Below are positions 7,650 through 16,014 of a stretch of DNA of 64,000 bases, piece after piece. Each line of letters begins with the position of its first letter. Positions within the stretch are counted from its first letter, which is position 1. The notes beneath the pieces were generated by a model. That model had not been told where the DNA came from. It did no database searches and saw only the letters and a program-made list of their open reading frames with translations. The stretch is from Paenibacillus montaniterrae (GTDB taxonomy: Bacteria; Bacillota; Bacilli; Paenibacillales; Paenibacillaceae): contig NZ_BOSE01000004.1 in assembly GCF_018403185.1 (NCBI RefSeq), positions 248,001-312,000 of the forward strand, read 5' to 3'. The position numbers and the translations under genes were made by a program.

Positions 7650-8795
7650 TTAATCTTCAATTTCGTACATATGCTGATGGGCACGAATGCTCATTACCAG
7701 ACCAATTGAAAACATATTAAGCATAAGCGACGTACCGCCAAAGCTTATAAACGGCAATGTGATGCCCGTAATCGGCATAATGCCGATCATCATTCCGATG
7801 TTTTGGAATATTTGAAACACAAACATCGACACAATCCCGATGATCATATAAGCTGCCCGCCTATCCTTGCACGTAAAGGCGACAAGAATCATCCTGTATA
7901 TGAGCACGAAGTAAAGCAGCAGCAGGATGGCAGCTCCCTGGAAGCCGAATTCCTCGCCAATAACAACAAAAATTGAGTCAGAATACAAGTATGGAACAAA
8001 GCCGCCGTTTTTCATCGTCCCCTGCAAATAGCCCTGCCCCGACAAGCCTCCCGAGCCAATTGCCTCCTGCGCATTTTCAGACTGCATTCTCTCGTCATAC
8101 GTCGCTTGCTCAGGATGGATAAAGGTGTTAATCCGCTCATACCAGTGCACCTTTCCCTGATCTTCAAAAAATGTCTTAATCTCATCATTGAAATTAGTAA
8201 ACAGAAAAACAAATAGCAGCAGGGAGCCTACTACAATTCCAATTCCGATCAGCGTATGCCAATACTTGACATTCCCCATCCACAGCATGCCGATTACAAT
8301 TACGACATAAATAATCGCATTGCCAAGGTCCGGCTGGGCCATGACAAGCGCAAAAGGGATGACTGAAAAAATTCCGATTGGAATGACATCTTTTACAAAT
8401 TTCAACGGCTCGCCCATTCGTCTGCCAAGCAAATAAGCGATCCCGATAATGAGAAAAATTTTAACGAGCTCAGCGGGCTGGACAGAAAGGCCAAATATAT
8501 CAAACCAGCCTCTTGCACCGTTTTTTGTTTTACCTATTGTGAGAATCAGGACCAGGGAAACAAGACCAATCCCGTAGAGCAGCCACCAAAATTTCAAAAA
8601 AATACGATAATCGATAAATACCATAGCAAACAGAACGAAAAAGCCTAAACAAAAATATAGAAGCTGAGTCTTTTCAAACCCAGCATACAAAATCGTATGT
8701 GCTGTTGCGCTATGCAAAATAAAATAGCTGATAAACATAAGTGCTATCAGTATAAAAACGATGACCCAATCTATTTTTTTAATTTTGTTAAGCAC
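7650..8795 (-). CDS. rodA: RodA-type SEDS peptidoglycan polymerase
   Basis: A 381-residue integral membrane protein of the SEDS family (FtsW/RodA/SpoVE) with about ten hydrophobic segments. Motifs typical of the family are NGARGW near 92, the QPAELVKI segment, and the C-terminal GITLPFISFGGTSL. SEDS proteins polymerise glycan strands from lipid II together with a class B PBP. The call RodA rather than FtsW rests on the context: it follows mreBCD-minCD, the cell-shape cluster. No PBP gene lies next to it in this window. Confidence 0.87.
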   Translation of the reverse strand: MLNKIKKIDWVIVFILIALMFISYFILHSATAHTILYAGFEKTQLLYFCLGFFVLFAMVFIDYRIFLKFWWLLYGIGLVSLVLILTIGKTKNGARGWFDIFGLSVQPAELVKIFLIIGIAYLLGRRMGEPLKFVKDVIPIGIFSVIPFALVMAQPDLGNAIIYVVIVIGMLWMGNVKYWHTLIGIGIVVGSLLLFVFLFTNFNDEIKTFFEDQGKVHWYERINTFIHPEQATYDERMQSENAQEAIGSGGLSGQGYLQGTMKNGGFVPYLYSDSIFVVIGEEFGFQGAAILLLLYFVLIYRMILVAFTCKDRRAAYMIIGIVSMFVFQIFQNIGMMIGIMPITGITLPFISFGGTSLMLNMFSIGLVMSIRAHQHMYEIED

Positions 8796-8800
8796 TTACA

Positions 8801-9592
8801 TCATCCCATTCCGAAAAACTTGCGGATCCTTGTCAGTGTTCCTGTTTTCTCATCTAAAGTCATTAGCGGCACCATATCCCCCAGCATTCGTCTGGCAATG
8901 TTGCGATAGGCCATGCCGGATTTAAAGGTCGGGTTCATCGCTACCGGCTCGCCGAAGTTAGAACCGGCAATCACCTTTTCATCCTCTGGCACGATGCCAA
9001 GCAAGTCGATCGCTAGCACCTGGCAAATATCGTTAATTTCCAGCACTTCACCTCGCTTCATCATAGCTGGCCGCACACGATTGACGATGAGCTTGGAAGG
9101 AATTTTATTTTGCTCCAATAATCCGATTACCCGGTCAGCATCACGAACTGCAGCCGTTTCCTGTGTCGTGACAATGATAGCGCGCTCTGCTCCGGCAATC
9201 GCATTGCGAAATCCTTGCTCAATGCCTGCCGGGCAGTCGATAATAACAAAGTCATGCGTTTGCTTTAATTCTGTAATAATATTTAGCATCTGGTCTGGCT
9301 TAATATCATCCTTGTCCTTCGTCTGAGCAGCTGGCAGCATGTAAAGCTCGTCAAAACGCTTGTCCTTGATTAAAGCCTGCTCAAGTCTGCAGCGCTTTTC
9401 AGCAACATCAACAAGATCATAGATGATGCGGTTTTCCAAGCCCATAATGACATCCAAATTGCGCAAGCCGATATCTGTATCTACTAACACTACCTTTTTT
9501 CCCAACAGCGCGAGTGCTGTACCGATATTTGCAGAAGTCGTCGTTTTCCCAACCCCGCCTTTGCCTGATGTGACTACGATAGCCTCTCCCAT
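8801..9592 (-). CDS. minD: Septum site-determining ATPase MinD
   Basis: A 263-residue ParA/MinD ATPase. The deviant Walker A motif GKGGVGKTT is at residues 10-18, VVLVDTDIG and FVIIDCPAG follow, and the C-terminal amphipathic membrane-targeting helix ends TRIRKFFGMG. MinD recruits MinC to the membrane to block division near poles. minC lies 3 bp upstream and rodA 5 bp downstream, so the genes are co-transcribed. Confidence 0.97.
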   Translation of the reverse strand: MGEAIVVTSGKGGVGKTTTSANIGTALALLGKKVVLVDTDIGLRNLDVIMGLENRIIYDLVDVAEKRCRLEQALIKDKRFDELYMLPAAQTKDKDDIKPDQMLNIITELKQTHDFVIIDCPAGIEQGFRNAIAGAERAIIVTTQETAAVRDADRVIGLLEQNKIPSKLIVNRVRPAMMKRGEVLEINDICQVLAIDLLGIVPEDEKVIAGSNFGEPVAMNPTFKSGMAYRNIARRMLGDMVPLMTLDEKTGTLTRIRKFFGMG

Positions 9593-9595
9593 AGA

Positions 9596-10258
9596 CTACA
9601 CTCCTCTCATGATTATTGGCACACGATTTTCTCGATGCAATAGCGTCAGCTTTTGGACACATAGCTGCTCATTTTCTATGTATGCATATTCCATCAGACC
9701 ATCCCCAGGCTCAACGTCGTCTGAAGGATCACTCATAATGTCTGCAATTTTCATTTGTGTTGGCTTGAGCACAGATGCCGCAATAATTGCTTCCTTTCGC
9801 CCGTTGATGCCTGCATAAGCGATTCCGTTTAACGCTCCCATCACATAAATGTCGCCTGTGCAGCGTACGACCCCTCCCGGATGCACGTCTCCAAGCAGCA
9901 GCAAGTCCCCATCATAGTCTATTTCCTGTCCAGAACGAACAATCGTTGTCGCTACCTTCAACTGAGCATGCGCGCGAAGCTTGCGTGCAGGCGGAACATC
10001 GCTTTCAATTGCCTGAACCATTAAATTGCCCTGTGCGCGCAGAATATCTGACAGCTGCTTGGACTGCTCTTCAGTTATTGCTCGCTGTCCCAGCTTTACC
10101 GTAATATGAATTAATGGACCTGACAGCAACTGCTGATGCGTTTTTTCAAGCTTATGTTTCAGTTCGCTTAAAATAACCTCGAAATCACATTGATCGTCGA
10201 GAAGGAATAGCAGACCGTCCTTAACACCTTTTATCATAATATGTTGTTTTGCTGTCAT
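9596..10258 (-). CDS. minC: Septum site-determining protein MinC
   Basis: A 220-residue division inhibitor that blocks FtsZ assembly. Residues 1-95 form the FtsZ-interacting N-domain; residues 110-215 form the right-handed beta-helix C-domain with VRSGQEIDYDGDLLLLGDVHPGG and GALNGIAYAGINGRKEA, which binds MinD. Length is normal for Bacillota. It is directly upstream of minD and follows mreD after a 58-bp gap. Confidence 0.95.
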   Translation of the reverse strand: MTAKQHIMIKGVKDGLLFLLDDQCDFEVILSELKHKLEKTHQQLLSGPLIHITVKLGQRAITEEQSKQLSDILRAQGNLMVQAIESDVPPARKLRAHAQLKVATTIVRSGQEIDYDGDLLLLGDVHPGGVVRCTGDIYVMGALNGIAYAGINGRKEAIIAASVLKPTQMKIADIMSDPSDDVEPGDGLMEYAYIENEQLCVQKLTLLHRENRVPIIMRGV

Positions 10259-10316
10259 CTAAGTCCCTCCCAACCTAATGTATTCTCGCTCAGCCTGCAA
10301 CTTTCCTGCTATTATC

Positions 10317-10841
10317 CTATAATTCCTCAGACGATTCTGCAGATCTCATCCGTTTTTCAAACATTTTTCGGACAGGCACATAGATGCACAGCGTGAAAAC
10401 AAGCTGCAAAAACAAGCTTGGCAATATATATTGAATGAGCGCCCATGGATAGGAGCCATTCGTAAACTTGAACACAGAATAGACAAAATATAGTGCCGAA
10501 TCATAAGCCAGACATGCAAAGCCGACGACTGAAATCGCCAGCAGCAATGTCGTTTTTTTACGCTCCAGTACAACTCCAACCAAGTAGCCGATAAGCCCCA
10601 TAAAGAAAAAATGCGGTCCAATCATATGTCCGTAATAAATAACGTCCTGCAAAAGGCCAAAGCCCATCCCCAGAAAAAGAGCTTGGTGGCGGCTGCCATA
10701 CAAGGCTGAAAAAATGACGATAACAAACGTAAAGTGAGGAATGATCCGATCACCGTAGCTGTCTGGAATTAGCCACGGAATTAAAGAGCCCTCCACTAAA
10801 AAAATGGCCAGCATGAGCAGCACGATACGATTCATGCTCAT
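10317..10841 (-). CDS. mreD: Rod shape-determining protein MreD
   Basis: A 174-residue membrane protein with five to six hydrophobic segments and the start MNRIVLLMLAIFLVEGSLIPWL typical of Bacillus-type MreD. It belongs to the elongasome with MreB, MreC and RodA. The start overlaps the mreC stop by four bases (ATGA), indicating coupled translation. Confidence 0.92.
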   Translation of the reverse strand: MSMNRIVLLMLAIFLVEGSLIPWLIPDSYGDRIIPHFTFVIVIFSALYGSRHQALFLGMGFGLLQDVIYYGHMIGPHFFFMGLIGYLVGVVLERKKTTLLLAISVVGFACLAYDSALYFVYSVFKFTNGSYPWALIQYILPSLFLQLVFTLCIYVPVRKMFEKRMRSAESSEEL

Positions 10842-11731
10842 GGCGTAGTCTCCTCTTCCTCATCATAGCTTGGAGCCGCTACTACAAACACCTCAGTCAA
10901 TTTATTCAAATTAGCAAATGGTTTAATCTCGGCTACATAGGTCAAACCAAAGTCACCGACCTTCAAGGACTCGATTTCACCGATTCTAAGTCCGCGTGGA
11001 TATATATTTCCCAGTCCGGAGGTGATCACAATATCGCCTTGAACCATTGGATCCTCTTCTCCGATTTTGCTCATAATTAATCGCTCTTGCTCCGTATCAT
11101 AATCCGACAATATGCCAAATGATTCCGTTTCTTTTCCCATGACGGTAGCAGAAATTGCATTAAACGTCGTGGACGTTGTGCTGAGCTCCGTATAAGGCGT
11201 TACCGACGCATAGAAAGCAGAGACTGAATTTACAATGCCAACCAAGCCATCTGACGTCACGACCGCCATATTTTTCTCCACACCATGCTTGGAGCCCAAA
11301 TTAATATTGATCGTACGATTGTTGGCATCATTGTTAACTGAGATAACCTGGGCAATCATATACTTGTAATCATACATTTGCTCTTGATGAATTTTGAATT
11401 CCAGCTCTTTCATCAAACGTTCGTTTTCGCTTTTGAGAAAGTTGTATTCAACCTTATCGCGCGCATAGGCTGCAGCCATCATGCGAAACTGTTCATTTTC
11501 CTTATAAACCTCATTCAACTGGCTTATATCTTGAAAGAAGCCCGCTATAGCACCAGCGGGCCTGTAAATCAATTGCTGAACAAATCCAACGGTATCTTTA
11601 AGAAATCGCTCTGGCCACGTAATCTTCTCTCTTCCGCCAATTGTGAGGCCAATTAAAACAATCAACACTAAAAAACCGACCATTAGCATAAATAAACGTT
11701 TATTTTTAAGAAAATTAAACAAATGAGTCAC
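10838..11731 (-). CDS. mreC: Rod shape-determining protein MreC
   Basis: A 297-residue bitopic membrane protein: cytoplasmic N-terminus, one transmembrane segment near 12-32 (LFMLMVGFLVLIVLIGLTI), a coiled coil around 65-115, then the two beta-barrel periplasmic-type domains (NLGSKHGVEKNMAVV, GLGNIYPRGLRIG). It links MreB filaments to wall synthesis. It lies 24 bp after mreB. Confidence 0.95.
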   Translation of the reverse strand: MTHLFNFLKNKRLFMLMVGFLVLIVLIGLTIGGREKITWPERFLKDTVGFVQQLIYRPAGAIAGFFQDISQLNEVYKENEQFRMMAAAYARDKVEYNFLKSENERLMKELEFKIHQEQMYDYKYMIAQVISVNNDANNRTININLGSKHGVEKNMAVVTSDGLVGIVNSVSAFYASVTPYTELSTTSTTFNAISATVMGKETESFGILSDYDTEQERLIMSKIGEEDPMVQGDIVITSGLGNIYPRGLRIGEIESLKVGDFGLTYVAEIKPFANLNKLTEVFVVAAPSYDEEEETTP

Positions 11732-11755
11732 CCGCCATATGCCGGACTACGGGCT

Positions 11756-12784
11756 TTAACGCTTCGATCTTAACGTTGACTTGGACTTGAATAGATCCAT
11801 ATGCTCCAATGCAAGACCTGTACCTACTGCAACACAATCCAATGCGTTATCAGCCACCATAACCGGCATTCCCGTTTCTTTTTTTAGTAGTTCATCCAAA
11901 TTTTTAAGCAGAGCGCCTCCACCAGTCAATACGATGCCGCGATCCATAATATCTGCGGAAAGCTCTGGTGGGCTTTTTTCAAGTGTAATTTTTACGGCAT
12001 CTACTATCGCATTGATCGTATCAGCCAGTGCCTCAGTAATTTCATCTGAAGTAATCGTCATCGTTTTAGGCAAGCCTGACAGAATATCACGGCCGCGAAT
12101 ATCCATCGTAAGCGGCTGCTCCATTTTGGTAGCTGACCCGATTTCCATTTTTAATTGCTCGGCAGTACGTTCCCCGATTAATAAATTGTAGGCTTTCTTA
12201 ATATATTGAATAATCGCTTCGTCCATGCTGTCGCCAGCGATGCGCACAGAACGGCTTGTAACAATTCCACCTAGTGAAATAATCGCAACCTCAGTTGTAC
12301 CTCCGCCAATATCAACAACCATGCTGCCTGTAGGCTCCCAAACCGGCAAGTTAGCACCGATCGCAGCAGCAAACGGCTCCTCGATCGTTTGAGCTTCACG
12401 AGCGCCGGCTTGCTTGGCAGCATCCTCTACTGCGCGCTTTTCAACCGCAGTTATTCCAGAAGGCACACAAATCATAATATTAGGATGATTCCCAAACATA
12501 GAACGACTTTTTTGCGCCTTTTTTATAAAATATTTAATCATCGCTGTCGTTGTATCAAAATCAGCAATGACACCGTCTTTCATTGGGCGAATGGCACTAA
12601 TATTTCCAGGTGTACGGCCAATCATCAGCTTAGCCTGTTCGCCAACCTGCACAACTTCCTTCGTATCATTGCGCACGGCAACAACGGATGGCTCCCGCAC
12701 AACAACACCTTTTCCTTTAATATATACTAATGTGTTTGCAGTTCCCAAATCAATTCCTAAATCCTTCGTAAAGCTTCCAAACAT
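11756..12784 (-). CDS. mreB: Rod shape-determining protein MreB
   Basis: A 342-residue bacterial actin. ATP-binding motifs are visible: [17 protein letters not shown] at the N-terminus, [14 protein letters not shown] near 160, and [16 protein letters not shown] near 287. It forms filaments that guide lateral wall synthesis. An AGAAGGGAG ribosome site precedes the ATG. The operon radC-mreB-mreC-mreD-minC-minD matches that of Bacillus. Confidence 0.98.
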   Translation of the reverse strand: MFGSFTKDLGIDLGTANTLVYIKGKGVVVREPSVVAVRNDTKEVVQVGEQAKLMIGRTPGNISAIRPMKDGVIADFDTTTAMIKYFIKKAQKSRSMFGNHPNIMICVPSGITAVEKRAVEDAAKQAGAREAQTIEEPFAAAIGANLPVWEPTGSMVVDIGGGTTEVAIISLGGIVTSRSVRIAGDSMDEAIIQYIKKAYNLLIGERTAEQLKMEIGSATKMEQPLTMDIRGRDILSGLPKTMTITSDEITEALADTINAIVDAVKITLEKSPPELSADIMDRGIVLTGGGALLKNLDELLKKETGMPVMVADNALDCVAVGTGLALEHMDLFKSKSTLRSKR

Positions 12785-12825
12785 GATGTAACTCCCTTCT
12801 AGTCGGTCAATCCCTATCCATTATA

Positions 12826-13545
12826 TTATAGATAGCCTTGCTCCTTCAAACTGACGAATGTACCATCGCCGATAATTAAATGATCAAGTATCTCTATACC
12901 AAGCAAGGATCCCGCTTCCGCTAATCGTTTAGTAATTTGTATGTCCTCTGGGCTAGGCGAGGGGTCGCCACTCGGATGATTGTGGATGCATATAATGGAT
13001 GCGCTGCTTGAACGAATCGCCGCTCGAAACACTTCTCTGGGATGAACGAGCGATGCATTTAAAGTTCCCATAGATAGCGTTTCTTTGCCTACGATATGAT
13101 TTTTAGTATTAAGAAACAAGCATATGAAATGCTCCTTCTTCAAATAACGCAGCTCTTCCATTACATACATTGCCGCATCATAAGGACTGCGCACGGTAAC
13201 AACATCTCCAAGGCTGCTTCTGGCCACTCGCTTGCCAAGCTCAATGCCTGCAAGCAATTGCAGCGCTTTGGCTTGTCCAATTCCTTTAATGGCTGTTAGC
13301 TCATCAAGACTCATATCTACGAGCTCTCGCAAAGAACCGCATTGCTGCAGCAATTGAGCTGACAGCTGTACTGCGGATTGATTTTTCGTACCTGTTCTAA
13401 GCAATATTGCTAACAATTCTGCATGACTTAAAGCATCTGCCCCATATGTGATCATGCGCTCTCTCGGACGTTGGCTATGGGGAAGCTGGCGCAGCGTTTG
13501 ATGTTGCATCTGGGCTCCCGCCTTTCTATTGGCTAAATTTATCAA
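12826..13545 (-). CDS. radC: RadC family JAB/MPN domain protein
   Basis: A 239-residue RadC protein. Residues 25-95 hold helix-hairpin-helix motifs (GIGQAKALQLLAG), and residues 115-235 the JAMM metal site with HNHPSGDPSPSPED. Historical links to DNA repair are disputed; the biochemical function is not established. The frame could begin a few codons later at the MQHQTLRQLPHSQRP methionine, which better matches the family N-terminus; the reported start is the longer option. It precedes mreB by 41 bp. Confidence 0.93.
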   Translation of the reverse strand: MINLANRKAGAQMQHQTLRQLPHSQRPRERMITYGADALSHAELLAILLRTGTKNQSAVQLSAQLLQQCGSLRELVDMSLDELTAIKGIGQAKALQLLAGIELGKRVARSSLGDVVTVRSPYDAAMYVMEELRYLKKEHFICLFLNTKNHIVGKETLSMGTLNASLVHPREVFRAAIRSSSASIICIHNHPSGDPSPSPEDIQITKRLAEAGSLLGIEILDHLIIGDGTFVSLKEQGYL

Positions 13546-13891
13546 TTTTAGCGTAGTAACTTCACGTTCAAGCTACAAGAAATAGAAGCGCGCTGCAGTC
13601 CTTGTCCCACTGGGCGAAATAAATACTTTATCATTATAGTACCCACATTAGGGTTGCACAACTGCAATTGGCACTATAAAGCAAACGCGGCAGATGGATA
13701 GCTTGTCCGCAATTCGTACCAATCAAGCAACAAGAAGCGCTGCAGCACATTTATCAGGAGAAGCAATATACATAAATTACCTAGCAGCACATGCAGAAGA
13801 ATCGCCTCAGCCTGCTATTTCATGCGTTTTTTGAGAGCTGGCCCGAGCAGGATTGCACTCGGACTTGAGCTCTCGATGCATTAAATTTTTT
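13546..13891. other. Intergenic stretch between radC and the first DUF4183 gene
   Basis: 346 bp without a convincing gene. The only clear structure is a compound inverted repeat at 13833-13874 (GAGAGCT...AGCTCTC enclosing CCGAG...CTCGG). A T run follows on the + strand, about 12 bases away, so it is not a canonical terminator for the minus-strand DUF4183 gene. The radC promoter probably lies in 13550-13650, but no clear -35/-10 pair was seen. Confidence 0.5.
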
Positions 13892-14275
13892 TCATGTATT
13901 TAAAGTAACGGTAGAGGATGGATCAAAATTAATTATTTCTAATACGATCGGGGAGTTGGAAATAATCGGTTCTCCGCCTGTTGGAACATTAATGGCTAGT
14001 GATCCGACTGCAGTTGCTCCGGGCGTATACGTTGAAATGCCATCCATTTGTATAATGCCGTTGATGTATACGTTGTAGATGCTGTTGTTTACGGCAAGAT
14101 CCGGCAGTGTAACGACGGCTTGACCAGCATCGTCAAAGAAGCTTGCGGCATCAATCGATAGCGTTCCACCTGCCGCTGTATCAGCTGTCGTAACATAGAA
14201 GTATCTTTGCTGCTGTGGAGCTGTTTCAATCGTGGAAGACGCCGTAATCTGGAGCTTCATCAGTTGTAGTGCCAT
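13892..14275 (-). CDS. DUF4183 domain protein
   Basis: A 127-residue protein that begins MALQLMKLQITASSTIE and matches the DUF4183 pattern (RYFYVTTADT, YNVYINGIIQMDG). It is rich in beta-strand residues, Thr, Ser, Ile and Asn, with no cysteine or catalytic motif and no signal peptide. DUF4183 proteins are common in spore-formers, often in several copies; a surface or spore-coat role is suspected but not shown. The ribosome site AAGGAGG is strong. A second, divergent DUF4183 gene lies 83 bp upstream on the same strand. Confidence 0.8.
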   Translation of the reverse strand: MALQLMKLQITASSTIETAPQQQRYFYVTTADTAAGGTLSIDAASFFDDAGQAVVTLPDLAVNNSIYNVYINGIIQMDGISTYTPGATAVGSLAINVPTGGEPIISNSPIVLEIINFDPSSTVTLNT

Positions 14276-14358
14276 ACTAACCCTCCTTAGTTATTCAGAT
14301 ACTATATTTATATTAAGAATCTGCTCTAATGACAGGGTTATTGATACCATTAAACTAT

Positions 14359-14706
14359 CTATTTTTTCTTTACTAGGTAGAAACCGATAGATTCTAGAAT
14401 GATTGGAGTTCCCTCATAAATGGTTTGTCCTGTAGCTGTCAGTGCAAGTCTTCTGGAGTTCACTTTATATAAGCTTCCTCCCTGCATGACACCATTGATA
14501 TACAAATTAAAATACCCTGCTTTGCCGAAATTGCAAAAGCTTTCAGCTGCGTTCCCGCGATCATTCATGCATTGCTTGGGAGATATGACATAGCCATCCT
14601 CCGTCAACTCAATATTAGTAGGAGTAATGTAAAAATATCGCTTAACTTTCGGCCGTATTTCAATTGTACGGACTCGCCGGATTGTGCAAGCTCGTTTCCG
14701 CCCCAC
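14359..14706 (-). CDS. DUF4183 domain protein, divergent paralogue
   Basis: About 115 residues. It shares VKRYFYIT, FNLYINGVMQGG and GTPIILESIGFY with the neighbouring DUF4183 protein, but has a basic N-terminus (RKRACTIRRVRTIEIRPKVK) and two cysteines. The GTG at 14706 is preferred because GGAGG lies nine bases before it; an in-frame TTG 21 bp further upstream would place that ribosome site inside the coding region. The function is unknown. The pair looks like a duplication followed by divergence. Confidence 0.7.
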   Translation of the reverse strand: MGRKRACTIRRVRTIEIRPKVKRYFYITPTNIELTEDGYVISPKQCMNDRGNAAESFCNFGKAGYFNLYINGVMQGGSLYKVNSRRLALTATGQTIYEGTPIILESIGFYLVKKK

Positions 14707-14816
14707 TTTCGACACCCTCCATTGCAAGTTATTTTAAATAGCTTATGAATTCCGCTAAAACCGTGCAATGGACATAAGTCCGTGTCTAAAGCTTGTCGGG
14801 CAGGAAACGGGTTAGA

Positions 14817-15677
14817 TTAAGTAGCAAACGGGCTAATCCCGAATTGCAGCAGTGTTGGATAGAGCAAATTTAGCGGCAGACCCATTACACTGTAAAAATC
14901 ACCTTCGATTTTTTCAACGAAAATAGAGCCAATTCCTTGAATGCCGTATGAGCCAGCCTTGTCTAACGGTTCGCCAGTCTTAATATAGGCATAAATCTCA
15001 TCATCGCTCATTGAGCGAAATGTAACCTGGCTATAGGTGTGGCCAACTACTGCTGCCAGCTGATCAGATTGAAAAACAAGCTCATACTGGCCGTAAGCGC
15101 CAAAGGCGATACGCTTAGCTGCAGCTCTACTGTTGAACCTGGCGATGCTTTCGCCCGCTGCAGCACTATTGCCCGGCTTTGCGATGCTTTCGCTTGTCGC
15201 CTGGACAAATGCAGGCATTATCTCATTCTCCATTTGGACTTGTTGTAATGCACCAGTCTTATCGCAACCGCTGTGCAGCAACATGATGCCTGTGTACACG
15301 TAATGGCTTCTTCCCTGAAGTTTCTTGAGCATTTGAAAGGCTTCATTTTCCGAGGCCGGCTTGCCAACAATCTGATCATCGACCACAACGACCGTATCTG
15401 CAGCTAATATTAACGCTGAATTCGGGTTAATATCGTGTGGCGCCCTCCCTTCAGCAATCGCTTTAGCTGTTGCTTCAGCTTTAGCCATACTGAGCAGTTC
15501 CACTGCTTCAGCTGGCTGCCAGGCACGATCGATTCGCTCATCAACCTCTACTGAAAAAACAGAAACCGGCAAGGAAAGGTCGAGTAAAGCGACCAGTTCC
15601 TTCCGGCGCGGCGAAGATGAAGCCAATACAAGCTGGCTTATCCGTTTATGTAAATGCTCATTTTGTACGTCATTCAT
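14817..15677 (-). CDS. maf: Maf family nucleotide pyrophosphatase with an internal insertion
   Basis: A Maf/YhdE-type pyrophosphatase that hydrolyses non-canonical or uridine/thymidine nucleotides. Visible motifs are LASSSPRRKELV at 18-29, LAADTVVV with the catalytic Asp94, GKPASENEAF, and KAGSYGIQG at 240-248. The family is usually about 190-200 residues; this protein has 286. The excess is roughly residues 135-215, between the YTGIMLL strand and the QVTFR strand. It is rich in Ala and Ser, contains two ESIA repeats, and is encoded by a 13-bp direct repeat (15142-15154 and 15181-15193). The core motifs are intact, so activity is likely. It lies between the spoIIB/DUF4321 genes and radC as in Bacillus. 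Confidence 0.9.
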   Translation of the reverse strand: MNDVQNEHLHKRISQLVLASSSPRRKELVALLDLSLPVSVFSVEVDERIDRAWQPAEAVELLSMAKAEATAKAIAEGRAPHDINPNSALILAADTVVVVDDQIVGKPASENEAFQMLKKLQGRSHYVYTGIMLLHSGCDKTGALQQVQMENEIMPAFVQATSESIAKPGNSAAAGESIARFNSRAAAKRIAFGAYGQYELVFQSDQLAAVVGHTYSQVTFRSMSDDEIYAYIKTGEPLDKAGSYGIQGIGSIFVEKIEGDFYSVMGLPLNLLYPTLLQFGISPFAT

Positions 15678-15708
15678 CTGAAAATTGCTCCCTTGCGGTT
15701 TTCAATCT

Positions 15709-15951
15709 TTACAGCTTACGATACAACCAAATCGCTGCCAGCATACCAATAATGCTCAGCAGGCTAATATTGATGTTAAGAGTTAAATTAAGGGATATGA
15801 CATGAAAGTCAAAAGATGGCGACCAGCTTGTTGTAATTGCATTCGTTAAAAAGGAAAGCCCTGGAACAGCTTCCAGCCAGTATGAAACTAATGAACCTGC
15901 CAATAAGCCAAGCAGAAGCAGCAGCAATAATGTCCATTTGTTTTTCTTCAT
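15709..15951 (-). CDS. DUF4321 small membrane protein
   Basis: An 80-residue protein with two transmembrane segments, at 7-27 and about 62-78. It matches the DUF4321 family found beside maf and spoIIB in spore-forming Bacillota. The function is unknown. It lies 31 bp upstream of maf and 63 bp downstream of spoIIB. Confidence 0.75.
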   Translation of the reverse strand: MKKNKWTLLLLLLLGLLAGSLVSYWLEAVPGLSFLTNAITTSWSPSFDFHVISLNLTLNINISLLSIIGMLAAIWLYRKL

Positions 15952-16014
15952 CCGTCATATCCTTTCCTTAACATCCATTGTACTCTAATCTATTATACGC
16001 ACCTAATTTGACGA

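Noticed and set aside
13833..13874. Compound inverted repeat near the first DUF4183 gene
   Set aside because: It has an A run rather than a T run on the minus strand, so it is not a terminator for that gene; recorded only as structure in the intergenic entry.
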